The notes under the pieces: generated by a model
What the model was told of the DNA's origin: nothing
What the model saw: only the letters and a program-made list of their open reading frames with translations
Databases searched by the model: none
Made by a program: the position numbers and the translations under genes
Assembly (NCBI GenBank): GCA_003290165.1
Contig: QNQO01000528.1
Location: forward strand, 620,001 to 684,000
Reading direction: 5' to 3'
Source of the DNA: Berberis thunbergii
Taxonomy: Eukaryota > Streptophyta > Magnoliopsida > Ranunculales > Berberidaceae
DNA length: 64,000 nucleotides
In this document: positions 43,369-54,000 of the stretch, piece after piece
Position numbering within the stretch: position 1 is the stretch's first letter
Layout of the letters: every line of letters begins with the position of its first letter

Positions 43369-43926
43369 CAAGGATTGAGATTTCACGAAATTATATGAAA
43401 TTTCCCCGAAGTTTTCGTCTTTTTTGAAATTACAAAAAAGAAAAAGGGCGAAAGAAAAAATGTAATTTTTTCGAGGGTTTTTTTTCAAAAAACTTTGAGG
43501 TTTTTTCGTAAATTTTGGGGGGTTTTCATACATTTCGTTTCTTCGCAAAAATACAAAAACCAGCTACTGAAATTTATATTTCTTCAAAAATTTTGGAATT
43601 TTTTCGAGTTTTTTCTTCTAATTATTTATTGATATTTGAAACCACCCCCTAATTTCCTAATTATCACTTCTACTTATATATTGATGTTTTGAGTTACCCC
43701 TTGATTTTCTAATTGTAGGTATTTTGGTTTCATTTAATGCATTTAATACATTTATTTACTTACTTATAATTTTTTTCACATATTTAATATACCATCAAAA
43801 TTCATTATATATTTCATGTATTCTCAAAATTTTTACGTTTTTTCTTTATACACCGAAATATTTCTCGAAATATTTTTTTAAATCAGGAAGTCAAAATTAA
43901 TTCGAAAAACAAAATCACAATCCTTG
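43369..43926. mobile_element. 558-bp non-autonomous hAT element (hAT-3)
   Basis: The left end CAAGGATTGAGATTTC and right end (reverse complement CAAGGATTGTGATTTTG) are inverted repeats. ATATTAGT is duplicated exactly at 43,361-43,368 and 43,927-43,934. Segment B lacks the insertion (AATTAATTACAAATGAG at about 27,781-27,797). The interior is rich in GAAATTTTTTCGA-like words and has no coding capacity. The termini resemble those of hAT-2 (CAAGGAT). Confidence 0.9.
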
Positions 43927-43934
43927 ATATTAGT

Positions 43935-44398
43935 TACAAATGAGAAACATCTTTTTTATGTAGCATAAAAATTGGAATGAACCATAATGTGAACTTATCT
44001 TATACTTTTATGAATTCAAATTAAGCATAAATTACTCATCACATAACCAAGGATACAAATAATTAGAATTTTACATCTTACACATTTTTAAACATGTAAA
44101 TATAAAAAAATAATAATAGCAATAAATTGCCTATGTATGTCAAGCTAGCTATAGTTCAAACTTCGAACAACCAAGAGTCAAGCGGCACTTCTTTTATTCT
44201 TGTATACTGTGTTTCTGATTTTCAAAGTATTACAATTCATTAGTTTATACTATGTAAATGATCATAATATTACTAATCCCTTTCGGTTAGGCATAGTGAC
44301 ATCAAATCCTGCAAAACCAACCATGAGAAACATTAGCAAAAGCACACAAGGATGAATAAAACATATAAATGGAAACCAACATCAATAAATGTATCAAC
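43935..44398. other. Segment B' spacer downstream of the EG45-like gene
   Basis: This AT-rich sequence is shared with 27,780-28,220 and, inverted, with 1-127. It lies 3' of the EG45-like gene and probably supplies its 3' UTR and polyadenylation signals. No other gene was seen. Confidence 0.65.
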
Positions 44399-44872
44399 TT
44401 ACTGTGAATATTCAATATTGATTTTTCTACCATGTAAGGTGGAAACTGCAGCATAAGCATCCTTTGACATGAGCATGGTTGCAGGGCAAGGTTTTAGGGA
44501 GCACAAGTCCACAACTTCAACATCAATAGTTCCATCCTTGCAAGGTCTATTAGGGCCGCTTAAACACCTCAATCTGTATCGTCTACCGCATGCTGCACCA
44601 TTGTCCCACAATCCATCACTCACTGCAACAAACATATTTCCCGGAGGAAATTGACCCTGTCTATTGCCATAACAAGTTGTTGCTGTGTCACAAACATCCC
44701 ACAAACCTATTAAGCTTTTTGAAACATGTACAAATTTATCAAGCAACAAAATTTTGAAATACTCACGCATGTACGGAGGCCCGTAAGATGCTGCAGTGCC
44801 AATATCACAAAGGACCGTTGGTGCATCGATGAACAATAAGACTAAAACTGTAAGCCAGACAGAGAAATTCAT
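44399..44872 (-). CDS. EG45-like domain protein (plant natriuretic peptide-like), intact copy
   Basis: Exon 1 is 44,872-44,767 and exon 2 is 44,682-44,399, with an 84-bp intron (donor GC/GTGAGT, acceptor GACACAG/CAAC). The intron happens to stay open, which makes a 157-codon frame appear uninterrupted. Splicing gives 129 residues and restores the family motif GPPYMPTTCYGNRQGQFPPG. The signal peptide is MNFSVWLTVLVLLFIDAPTV, cleaved after LC. Then come SDGLWDNGAACGRRYRLRC, DGTIDVEVVDLCSLKPCPAT, LMSKDAYAAVSTLHGRKIN and the end IEYSQ, with conserved Cys pairs of the double-psi beta-barrel fold. The protein should be apoplastic. Relatives act in ion and water balance and stress signalling; the role here is inferred by family. 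Its paralogue at 30,580-35,797 is disrupted, making this the sole working copy in view. Confidence 0.92.
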   Translation of the reverse strand: MNFSVWLTVLVLLFIDAPTVLCDIGTAASYGPPYMREYFKILLLDKFVHVSKSLIGLWDVCDTATTCYGNRQGQFPPGNMFVAVSDGLWDNGAACGRRYRLRCLSGPNRPCKDGTIDVEVVDLCSLKPCPATMLMSKDAYAAVSTLHGRKINIEYSQ

Positions 44873-45643
44873 ACTTTTTCTCTAACCAAATAAATATAGA
44901 ATTAAAGGTTTTTGTTCTATAAATCTATCTTTCTTTGTTATATAGTCAAATGGAAAAAAAAAAAAAAAAAAGCTAGAGTTGTTGACAGAAAGAAATGATA
45001 AATCAGTATAAACCAAATCAACTAAAACTGGAAACCAAAATCTGGTTTGCTTATATGATGGTTAAAATAAAAAATAGATATTGGCACATTAAAGAAAAGA
45101 ACAAAAAAACCAACTTGAGGTCTTAAAAACAGAAAACATTCCTAAAAAAGCGTTTTCACAACTCATAAATTCTATCAAAAAACTCCAAAGTGAATGGAAG
45201 TTTTTAGAAATGAACTGTAGCCCTAGAAATAATTTGTAACCGGGTGTGGCTGAGGAGAATGCTCGACTTAAAGACGATACATCTCAGCCACAAACAATTT
45301 CCGTAGAAGACATCAACCAAACTATTATTATCATTAATAGAGTTTTTTTTTTACACCAACAACACAGCACAATAATTACACCAACAACACAGCACAATGG
45401 GGTGACAGTAGAGTTTTTTTTTTTTTTTTTTAAATTATTATCAATTGCAATTACAGAAAAAAATGTAACATAGTTGGTCAAAACTAGAACATGTCAGTCT
45501 GGAAATAATTCTCCTAAAAACCAAAAGAAAAAAAAAGGCTGAACGACACATCTCCTCTTCGATATATCATCAATGAAAATGAATGTCTTTCTACTTAACA
45601 GAAGTGCACTATACATCTCTAATTTATCTACGCGATCTTTACT
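44873..45643. other. EG45 promoter region, end of segment B', and unique spacer
   Basis: From 44,873 to about 45,195 the sequence matches 35,798-36,410 (without the CACTA MITE) and should hold the EG45 promoter. No clear TATA box stands out among the AT-rich words. From 45,246 a short frame, AEENARLKDDTSQPQTISVE, resembles the coiled C-terminus of plant transposases but is too short to assign. ACACCAACAACACAGCACAA is repeated at 45,352 and 45,379. Confidence 0.5.
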
Positions 45644-45954
45644 TGATAAGTTTAAGGCCAAATTCGGTTCTTTCATTCATTCATCAGCAATATAAATACT
45701 GTAGTCAAAATACAATAGGAAACCACCATACACTAGGAAATCTCCAAAACAAATTAAACAAATCACTAGCCATCGAAAAGTTTTTTAACCCCATAAAACT
45801 TCTAACCCCATAAAACTTGCAACACAATATGCTAAAATATATTTTCCTAACAATAGAATGTATTTCCTAATACTAGAAGATATTTTCCTAACAATAGTAT
45901 GTATTTCTTAATACTAGAAGATATTTTCCTAACAATAGGATGTATTTCCTAATA
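45644..45954 (-). repeat. Copia-E 3' LTR with expanded internal repeat
   Basis: It is 311 bp. A 41-bp unit beginning ATATTTTCCTAACAATAG is present about three times at the inner end, against two in the 5' LTR. CTAACCCCATAAAACTT occurs twice here but once in the 5' LTR. These two expansions (41 + 17 bp) account exactly for the 58-bp length difference. Confidence 0.92.
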
Positions 45955-45961
45955 CCCCCCC

Positions 45962-47815
45962 TCAAGTTGGAGCATGATGGTTAAGAATGCCCAACTTGCC
46001 AAGGAGATAATCGAACTGCGATTTGCCCAAAGCCTTTGTGAAAATGTCTGCCAACTGATCAGTTGTCGGCACATAAGAAGGAGCAATAAGACCATCCTCA
46101 ATGGCATCACGAACGAAGTGACAATCAACTTCAATATGCTTCGTACGTTCATGGAAGACGGAGTTTTGCGCAATGTATATGGCAGACTGACTATCACAAA
46201 AGAGGGGAACGGTCTTGGGATGAAGTACCCCTAAGCTCAATAATAAACCTTTCAACTATTTCAACTCACACGTTATGGCGGCCATAGAGCGATATTCCGC
46301 CTCAGCAGAAGAACGAGAAATCGTATGTTGCTTCTTAGTTTTCCAAGCAATCGGAGAATGACCCAAAAACACCAACCACCCCGTCAGGGACCTCCGAGTT
46401 ATAGGGCAAGCGGCCCAATTAGAATCACACCAACTGTGCAAAGTCAAGTCACTATCCGAGCGCAGGAGAATACCGTAACCCGGAGTACCTTTTAAATAGC
46501 AGACAACGCGCAATGCAGCATCCCAATGCTCCTGTCGCGGTTGCAGCATAAACTGAGATGACACATGAACCGAGTACGTCAAATCAGGACGTGTGACCGC
46601 CAAATAGACCAAACGCCCCACCAGACGTCTATAAGACTCAGGATCCGAGAGAAGAGAACCAATGGCACACGCCAGTTGATGGTTTTGTTCAATCGGAGAC
46701 ATAGCAGGCTTCGAACCCAAGAGACCCACCTCCGAAATAATATCGAATGCATATTTACGTTGACAAAGAAATAACCCTGCAGAGCTGCGAGCAACCTCAA
46801 TACCAAGGAAGTATTTAAGGACCCCGAGGTCCTTCATATGAAAACAGGAGCCAAGGTAGCTTTTAAACAGAGCCAAAGCAGCAGAATCATTCCCAGAGAG
46901 TATTAAATCATCAACATACACGAGCACATTAATTTGAATCGGCCCCTTCTTATAAGTAAAAAGGGAATAATCAGAATAGGACTGTAAAAAACCATACCCT
47001 TTTAAAGCTGACACAAGCTTAGCAAACCAACATCTAGGAGCTTGTTTCAATCCATATAGAGATTTACACAACCGACACACCAAACCAGGTTCATCAGAGG
47101 TAAAGCCAGGTGGGAGTTTCATATAGACCTCCTCATCTAGATCCCCGTGCAGGAAAGCATTGTGTACATCCATCTGATGCAACTCCCAATTTTTAGAAGC
47201 CACAATTGCAAGGAATGCACGAACAATCGTCATTTTTTCCACTGGAGCGAACGTCTCATCATAATCTATCCCTTCGGTCTGATGATTACCGAAAACAACC
47301 AAACGAACCTTCAATCTCTCAATACTAGCATCAGATTTGTACTTTATCTTATACAACCATTGACTACCAAGAGCCTTCTTCCCTGAAGGCAATTTTTCCA
47401 TAGTCCACGTCCCATTGTCTTCCAAGGCCCGCATCTCCGCTTGCATAACAGCGCGCCACCCTGCATCTTTGACAACCTCCTTAAAAGACTGTGGCTCTCT
47501 TCCAACTGTAATAGCTGCAATAAAATTTCGGTGTTTCACAGAAAAACTGTCACAACTAACATAATGTGCTATAGGATAAGGTGTACCTGAGGGAGGTGAA
47601 GATGTAGAAGCAGGTGAAGCGGAGGATGGACTATTTTTCTTCACCGCAGTGTGTGGAACAAAGTCACGTAGCTTAACCAAAGAATACTTTTTCCGAAAGC
47701 CACGACCTAAATGCTCACTTGGCGGAGCATCTCCCGACACTGCCCCCCCTGAATCATCCGTATGAGAAGGCGTAGGCAACACCGGTGGCTGCGGTGTAGG
47801 GAGCACGGGCTGCAA
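45962..47815 (-). pseudogene. Copia-E reverse transcriptase and RNase H
   Basis: The 519-codon frame 47,815-46,256 contains, in order, [104 protein letters not shown] (YVDD near 46,908-46,919), YFLGIEVARSSAGLFL, and RNase H blocks WCDSNWAACPITRRSLTG and TISRSSAEAEYRSMA. The frame 46,255-45,962 finishes it ([20 protein letters not shown]). Only a TGA/TAG-type break near 46,256 separates the two. RT copies RNA into cDNA. All catalytic residues are present. Confidence 0.93.
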
Positions 47816-47830
47816 CGGCGTGGCGGTGGG

Positions 47831-49803
47831 CTATCGTATGGCTCGCGGCTGCTGGGCTGGAGCAGGCCTGGGTGTGGACGGTGTGGCGGCCTGTGGCGAC
47901 GGCTGCAGCTGTGTGGTGGCCTGCGGCTGCTGGTCTGGAGCACCCCTGGGCGTGGGAGGGCGTACTGGCTGCACCTCCTCATCATTTTCTAAAAAATCCG
48001 GAAGATCCACAGCCACCCCGTCATGCAGATTACCATGAATGTCATTGCGAGCAGCAAAATTAGTAGCCTCAACATCAATATATGGGAACACATTCTCATA
48101 AAACGTGACATCACTGGACATAAAAAAATCTTGCTTGTCCAAATCAAACAAATTAATACCAACCCTTCTTGCCAAACGGATATCCCACAAATACACATTT
48201 ACGACTCCTACTGGCAAACTTATCACCCTTTGCCTTCTGATTATGGGCGAAGCACAGAGAACCGAAAACATGCAATTCACCAAAGGAAGGCGGATCACCA
48301 AACAAGACTTCATATGGAGTTTTATTGCCAAGGATACTAGAAGGTGTCCGATTGATTATATGAGCAGCGGCAAGGGCCCCAAAAATAAAGGGGTAAACCA
48401 CCCTGAAATCGTAGTGCCCGAGCAACATTCAAAATGTGTTTATGTTTTCTTTCTACCCGGCCATTTTGTTGAGGAGTCCCCACACAAGAAGTTTGAAATA
48501 GAATTCCATTGACCAAAAAATAATTCTTAAGGCAATTAAATTCAGTACCATTATCGCTACGAACGATCTTCAATTTATGAGAAAACTGTCTATCAATCAT
48601 AGCTATAAAGGACATAAACATTTTAAAAACCTCCGTTTTATCAACTAACAGATTGATCCACACACCGCGGGAGAAGTCATCCACTAATGTCAAAAAACAG
48701 CGAGCCCCACAAGACGAGGGTGTATCATATGGCCCCCATAAATCACAATGTACTAATTCGAAAATTCTAGTAGATTTATTATCACTTAACTGAAAACTAT
48801 CCCTAGAATGTTTAGCACGGTGACAAACTTCACATGCTTTATTCAAGTTACCACTAGAATTGCTTAAAAAAGGAAGCAACTTCACCACTTTCTCGGAAGA
48901 ATGACCCAATCTGCGATGCCAAAGCTCCAAAAAAGTTGAAGGAGTAACTGAAACTGCTTGTACCTTTGTCTCCTCCCGTAAGTAGTATAGTCCATCCCTT
49001 CTGTCACCTGTTCCAATCACCTCCCTCGTGTGTCGGTCCTGGATAGCACACAAGTCTGAGTTAGTTATGAATTCACAGTTTATATCATCACTCAATTGTG
49101 AAGCCGAAATTAAATTACAATTTAATTTTGGAACATAAAGAACATGGTTAAGGATAATTTTGTCAGTAAGTTTGAGAAGTCCTTCCTTCAAGGCAACAAC
49201 ACTCTGACCATCCGGGAGGCCAACAGAACAGGGAGTCACATTTCTTAAATCCGACAAATACGACAAATCTCCCGTAACATGATTGGAGCACCCAGTGTCA
49301 ATAATCCACTTACCGCTCAACCGATGAGGGAAAGGGTGAGGAGTGCCGAAAGCGGCCATGAGAGTCTGCCATTGTTCGGCAGAAAAACCTGGTAGAGGTG
49401 CAGCCGACGAAGATCCTAGCGGTGCGATCAGTGCCTGGTCAGACGTGGCCTTGTTGGCCTTGACGAGTCTGCGGCCACGTGCAGCAGCAAGTGGTGCAAC
49501 CCCCTTCGTCGCACTTTTAGCCCCATACTTCTCAATGAACCAATCTGGAGTGTCGTGCAGCTCAAAGCAGGTGGTGTCGTTATGACCCGTCTTGTGGCAG
49601 TGTGAGCAGACCAGGGCAGCCTTCTCGGCTCGAGTAAGGCGTGGTTTGGAACGATTGTCCATACGTACCGCAAAGCCTACAACTTCAAATGCCTCGTCTT
49701 TAATGCGTGTTATCCAAGAGAGTAGAGCGTAGGGAGGCATAATATTCGGAAACCAAACCAAGCAGGAATTGATGCAATCGATCTCTCTCACGCCTTTCCG
49801 CAT
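47831..49803 (-). pseudogene. Copia-E zinc knuckle, protease and integrase
   Basis: Frame 49,803-48,337 (488 codons) includes LVCSHCHKTGHNDTTCFELH (CCHC knuckle), KWIIDTGCSNHVTGDLSYL (protease D-T-G near 49,290), LELWHRRLGHSSEKVVKLLP with ACEVCHRAKHS (HHCC), HCDLWGPYDTP, IVRSDNGTEFNC and TPQQNGRVERKH (D-D-E core). A frameshift near 48,340-48,430 leads to 48,428-48,153 and then 48,331-47,831 (TPYEVLFGDPPSFGELHVFG, SSDVTFYENVFPYIDVEATN). The frame is broken again between 47,831 and 47,815. Confidence 0.92.
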
Positions 49804-50349
49804 GTTGTTTACCTACACCACAAATACACCTGCCACACTTGCAAGAGATTAAGGGTTCGTGTTTATCTAATTCATCCCACAACATAGTCAGTTTATTAAA
49901 ATAAATCGCAATGGGCATAGTTTTGGTCTGCTCACAGCGATTTATGTCAGATTTTAGTTGTTGTATTCTTGGACTATTGACAAGACAAAATCTTTCATGT
50001 AAATCATCTCACAATCGTTTTGCATCATCATAGTTTGATAACATAGATTTTACCTCCGAGTCGATCGTGTTCATGAGCCAAGAAACGAGCATGCAGTGAA
50101 TTGTAATCCAATCATCCTTCGTGCAAGGGGGAACCAGGTCTTTAATGGAGCCATCAAGAAAACAAAATTTCTGAGGGAAGTAAGAGCAACACGAATTGCG
50201 TGAGACCAATCATCAAAGTTGTCGAGTTTGAGGCGAATCGGAGTGATAAAATCCCCAGGCCTATCTTGCGACCCTAGAAACAATGGTGAATTAGCCTCGA
50301 TCTTTGGAGGCTGTGATGGAGGAGTTTCTCCACCAGCCATAGCAAGCAA
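49700..50349 (-). pseudogene. Copia-E gag
   Basis: Likely start ATG near 50,340 (MAGGETPPSQPPKIEANSP). ITPIRLKLDNFDDWSHAIR is the typical gag N-terminus. A frameshift near 50,165 moves to IKDLVPPCTKDDWITIHCML, then another break leads to IYFNKLTMLWDELDKHEPLI and KCGRCICGVGKQHAERRERD. The C-terminus overlaps the start of the following frame. Confidence 0.85.
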
Positions 50350-50387
50350 TCAAGATAGAAGAAATTTTTAGGTAGGCTCTGATCCCA

Positions 50388-50640
50388 TGATAAGTTTAAG
50401 GCCAAATTCTGTTCTTTCATTCATTCATCAGCAATATAAATACTGTAGTCAAAATACAATAGAAAACCACCATACACTAGGAAACCTCCCAAACCAAGGA
50501 AACAAATCACTAGCCATTGGAAAGTTTCCTAACCCCATAAAACTTGCAACACAATATGCTAAAATATATTTTCCTAACAATAGAATGTATTTCCTAATAC
50601 TGGAAGATATTTTCCTAACAATAGGATGTATTTCCTAATA
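50388..50640 (-). repeat. Copia-E 5' LTR
   Basis: It is 253 bp, bounded inside by the primer site complement CTCTGATCCCA and outside by the TTACT duplication. It differs from the 3' LTR by scattered substitutions and the two repeat contractions. Confidence 0.93.
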
Positions 50641-50645
50641 TTACT

Positions 50646-50790
50646 GGTTTTATTTCATCACATTAGCCATGTTTGATTTAGAGGGTGTTTGTTTTTGCTT
50701 TTGAATGGAGTCAAAAGTTCTCAGGATGCCAATATTAGTTCGCTATATGGGATGATTTAGAGGGTCTTTGTTTTTTATTCTTTTTACTCT
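50646..50790. other. Short spacer between Copia-E and Copia-F
   Basis: GATTTAGAGGGTGTTTGTTTTT and GATTTAGAGGGTCTTTGTTTTT (at 50,678 and 50,755) flank a 60-bp stretch containing TGGAGTCAAAAGTTCTCAGG. This looks like the repeated edges of a tiny unclassified insertion. The end TACTCTATATC joins segment A' across Copia-F. No gene was seen. Confidence 0.45.
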
Positions 50791-50795
50791 ATATC

Positions 50796-51059
50796 TGACA
50801 AATTCTTTACCCAATTTTCTTCCTTTTCTCATTCACAATAATGAAATATATATAGTACAAAATATTGCCAAGAACCTTGCTCTCCAAGGCTCGGTTGATC
50901 TCCCAAAATCCTCCTAATCACAAAGATATGATCTCCTAAAAATCTTCCTAATCACAAAGATATATTTACCTAAAATACAAATACTATCTTAAGGAAAAAT
51001 ATTTCTCAAAAGATATGTACAATAAAGTCTCCTATTTTAGACACAATAATATCGTAATA
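50796..51059 (-). repeat. Copia-F 3' LTR
   Basis: It is 264 bp, on the plus strand TGACAAATTCTTTACCC to AATATCGTAATA. It abuts CCCCCCACAAATTGGAG, the reverse of a polypurine tract. Confidence 0.92.
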
Positions 51060-52251
51060 CCCCCCACAAATTGGAGCGTGTAGATCTCGAACGCCCAACT
51101 TGCGAAGTAGAAACTGAAATTTCACTTTTCCGAACGCTTTTGTAAAAATGTCTGCCAATTGAACACTAGTGGAAACATAAGATGGACAAATCATCCCTTC
51201 AGTTACTGCATCTCGAACAAAATGACAGTTTGCCTCTATATGCTTTGTTCTTTCGTGAAAAAACTGGATTTTGAGCAATGTACAACGCCGACTGACTATC
51301 ACAATACAACTTCATGCCCTGCGGATGTCGCACACCCAAGTCACCCAAAAGTTGTTTAAGCCATTTTAACTCACACACTGTTGCTGCCATTGATCTATAC
51401 TCAGCCTCCGCAAACGATCTAGACATTGTTTGTTGCTTCTTGGTTTTCCACGACACAGGAGAAAAACCAAGTAACACGAAACATCCTGTCAAGGAACGCT
51501 GCGTAAGGCGACAACTAGCCCAATCTGAGTCACACCACCCTTCTAGACTTAGGTCACTGTCAGCACAAAGCAAAATCCCTTGCCCCGAACTCTTCTTCAA
51601 ATATCTCATGACCTTGAGAGCCGCCTCCCAATGATCCTCACGAGGTTGTTGCATAAATTGTGACAAAATATGAACCAAATATGCAAGATTAATTCCTTCC
51701 ACCTGATGATTGCCATAGATCACAAGTCTTGCTTTGAGTCGCTCTATGCTGCCATAAGACTTATACTTAATTTTATATATCCACTGGCTCCCTAGTGCTT
51801 TCTTTCCGAGTGGAAGAGTCTCCATTACCCAAGTCCCATTGTCTTCAAGGGCTCGTATCTCCTTACCCATCGCATCTCGCCATCCTGGGTCTTTCATGGC
51901 TTCTTTAAAATGCTTTGGCTCATGTCCCATTGTCACCGCTGCAAGAAAATTCCTATGTCTCACAGAAAAACGTTCACAATTCACAAAATATGTTATAGGA
52001 TATGGCGTACCTGAGGAAGATGAAGGAGCAGATGAATTCTCAGATGGACTTATTTTCCGTATAGTATGAGTAACAGAATCATGATACCGTGTTGAAGGAG
52101 TTTTGGCTCGTTTTCCTCGCCCTAGCTCACCATCAACTTGCACACCTTGCTCCCCCACAGTATTTTCCAGCCCCTCATCACGCACGTTCTCCTGTGCAGG
52201 CTGCTGCACCGCAGCACCCGACTCCTCCTCGAGGGTGGACGCGGCCTCCAA
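51006..52251 (-). pseudogene. Copia-F reverse transcriptase with in-frame core deletion, plus RNase H
   Basis: A continuous 350-codon frame (52,251-51,199) reads EIRALEDNGTWVMETLPLG, YKIKYKSYGSIERLKARL and then YGNHQVEGI, which is fused directly to NLAYLVHILSQFMQQPREDH. In Copia-E the stretch between these points includes the DETF, NAFLHGDL, KSLYGLKQAP and YVDD blocks, all missing here (junction near 51,690). RNase H follows (WCDSDWASCRLTQRSLTGC, KKQQTMSRSFAEAEYRSMAA) and continues after a frameshift at about 51,250 as [18 protein letters not shown]. Confidence 0.92.
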
Positions 52252-53245
52252 CCCCCCTCAACACACACATCACACTCATCGGCACCCTCATCCTCACTCC
52301 ATGCCCCATCCTCATTGTTCGCCAGCATAGGAGTCACCACAGTCCGTGGTTGGTTTGTCGCAAAAGGAAATTCGTTCTCAAATAACTTCACATCCCTCGA
52401 TACAAAGTACTCATGTGTTTCTAAATCATACAATTTCCAACCTTTCTTCCCAAATGGATGGCCAACAAAGATACATTTACGGCTCCTACTTGCAAATTTA
52501 TCACCGTTGTGTCGTTGATTATGAGCATAGCAAAGGCACCCAAATACACAAATAGCATCATAAGAAGGCACTTTCCCAAATAACAGTTCATATGGAGATT
52601 TAGTCTTAAGTAAAGTAGAGGGTGTTCTATTAATCAAGTGACATGCTGCCAACACACATTCTCCCCAAAATTTGATTGGTAAGTTTCCTTGAAATCTTAA
52701 TGCTCCACATTTAAAAATATGTTGGTGTTTTCTCTCAACCCTCCCATTTTGTTGTGGAGTCCCAACACAAGAAGTCTAAAAAATAATTCCATTATTTTGA
52801 AATAAGCATGCAAACAATTAAACTCGGTCTCATTGTCACTTCTCACACGTTTGATTACTTGTTCAAATTGTCGTTTAACCATGGCAACAAAATTAAGAAA
52901 CATAGATTCAACTTCCATTTTATTGCATAACAAATATACCCAAACTCCTCTTGAAAAATCATCTACTATTGTCAAAAAATAGGTAGCCCCACAAGAAGAA
53001 TGAGCCTTGGAAGGCCCCCACAAATCCAAATGAACAAGTTCAAAAATCCTACCAGCTTTATTCGTACTAATGGGAAAACTAGATAGAGGTTGTTTTGCAC
53101 GCGAACATACCTCACAAGCTTTATTATGTTTCCTACAAGAATGGCTCACAGCCGGTATCATCTTCAATATTTTCTCCGACGGGTGCCCCATTCGTTGATG
53201 CCATAACTCGAACGACGAATCACCATCCACTGTCAAGATCTTCAC
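52122..53245 (-). pseudogene. Copia-F integrase
   Basis: Frame 53,245-52,697 carries FELWHQRMGHPSEKILKMIP, ACEVCSRAKQPLSSFP, LVHLDLWGPSKAHSSCGA and RVRSDNETEFNCLHAYF, where the usual DNG/DNGTEF block has Asn-Glu. A one-base loss near 52,780 changes LFQTSC to LFFRLL and shifts the frame through the third catalytic residue. Frame 52,655-52,122 continues with ACHLINRTPSTLLKTKSPYE and CIFVGHPFGKKGWKLYDLET. Confidence 0.9.
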
Positions 53246-53973
53246 TTGAGGAACACCACAGAAAAAAAAAGTCCATCCAATCTTTCACCCGCACCAATCA
53301 CCTGCCTCATCGATTGGTCCTGTATAACACAAATATTATTAGTGAATTGGACAACGCAATTTGATATATTGATTAATTGAGTCACAGAAATTAAATTGCA
53401 TGTTAATTTTGGGACATAAAGCACATTATCAAGCTTCAATCCTCGTGGCAACACGACACTCCCCTCGTGGTTTGCTTCTGTCGTGTTTCCATCCGGCAAT
53501 CCCACCGGGCAGTGTTTCACATTTCTCAAAATAGATAAGTCACACGTCACATGGTTCAACGCTCCTGTGTCGATAATCCAACTAAAATTATTGTTCTTAC
53601 CATACAGTCGATCTTTTGTTTTGGCCAAGTTCAAAAAATCAAGAAGTTGCTGCAGTTGCGTTGCTGAAACACCCGCAAAACCCACTGCTTCGGTCACACC
53701 CGCCAACCCCTCCGAGTTCCCTGCCTGCTGTCCAGACGAAGTTCCAGCCTCGCCAGTTTTATTTGCGTGGACAGGCGGTGCACCAAACCCTCTGCCACGG
53801 CTAGAACCTGCACGCCCACCTCCTCTTCCTGTCCGTCCGCCCCCACGACCCAGTCCCCTTCCTCCGCGAGGTCGGTCCCCCCACCATTCGGGGAACCCGT
53901 ATAATTGAAAACAAGAGGATTCATCGTGGCCTTCTCTATTACAACGATTGCAAAATTTGTCAATATTATCCAC
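53242..53973 (-). pseudogene. Copia-F zinc knuckle and protease
   Basis: FCNRCNREGHDESSCFQLYG is the CCHC knuckle. A Gly/Arg-rich linker follows (RGGRGLGRGGGRTGRGGGRA), then WIIDTGALNHVTCDLSILRN (protease D-T-G near 53,568) and VLPRGLKLDNVLYVPKLTCN. The frame is open across 243 codons. It slips near 53,250 at an A/T run before LFFSV to the integrase frame. Confidence 0.9.
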
Positions 53974-54000
53974 AAAACGAGACTTACCACACGTATCAGG

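Larger units (their letters stand above)
45644..50640 (-). mobile_element. Ty1/copia retrotransposon (Copia-E), complete ends
   Basis: LTRs lie at 45,644-45,954 (3' LTR) and 50,388-50,640 (5' LTR). TTACT is duplicated exactly at 45,639-45,643 and 50,641-50,645. The minus-strand primer site TGGGATCAGAGCC follows the 5' LTR, and CTCCAACTTGAGGGGGGG precedes the 3' LTR. Gag-pol is the best preserved in the window: two long frames (488 and 519 codons) cover most of it, with a few frameshifts and stops. It is probably the youngest large insertion here. Confidence 0.95.

Noticed and set aside
47762..47992. Arg/Gly-rich plus-strand frames
   Set aside because: They are antisense to the Pro-rich linker between integrase and RT in Copia-E.
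53483..53908. 141-codon Pro/Arg-rich plus-strand frame
   Set aside because: It is antisense to the Gly/Arg-rich gag linker and zinc knuckle of Copia-F.
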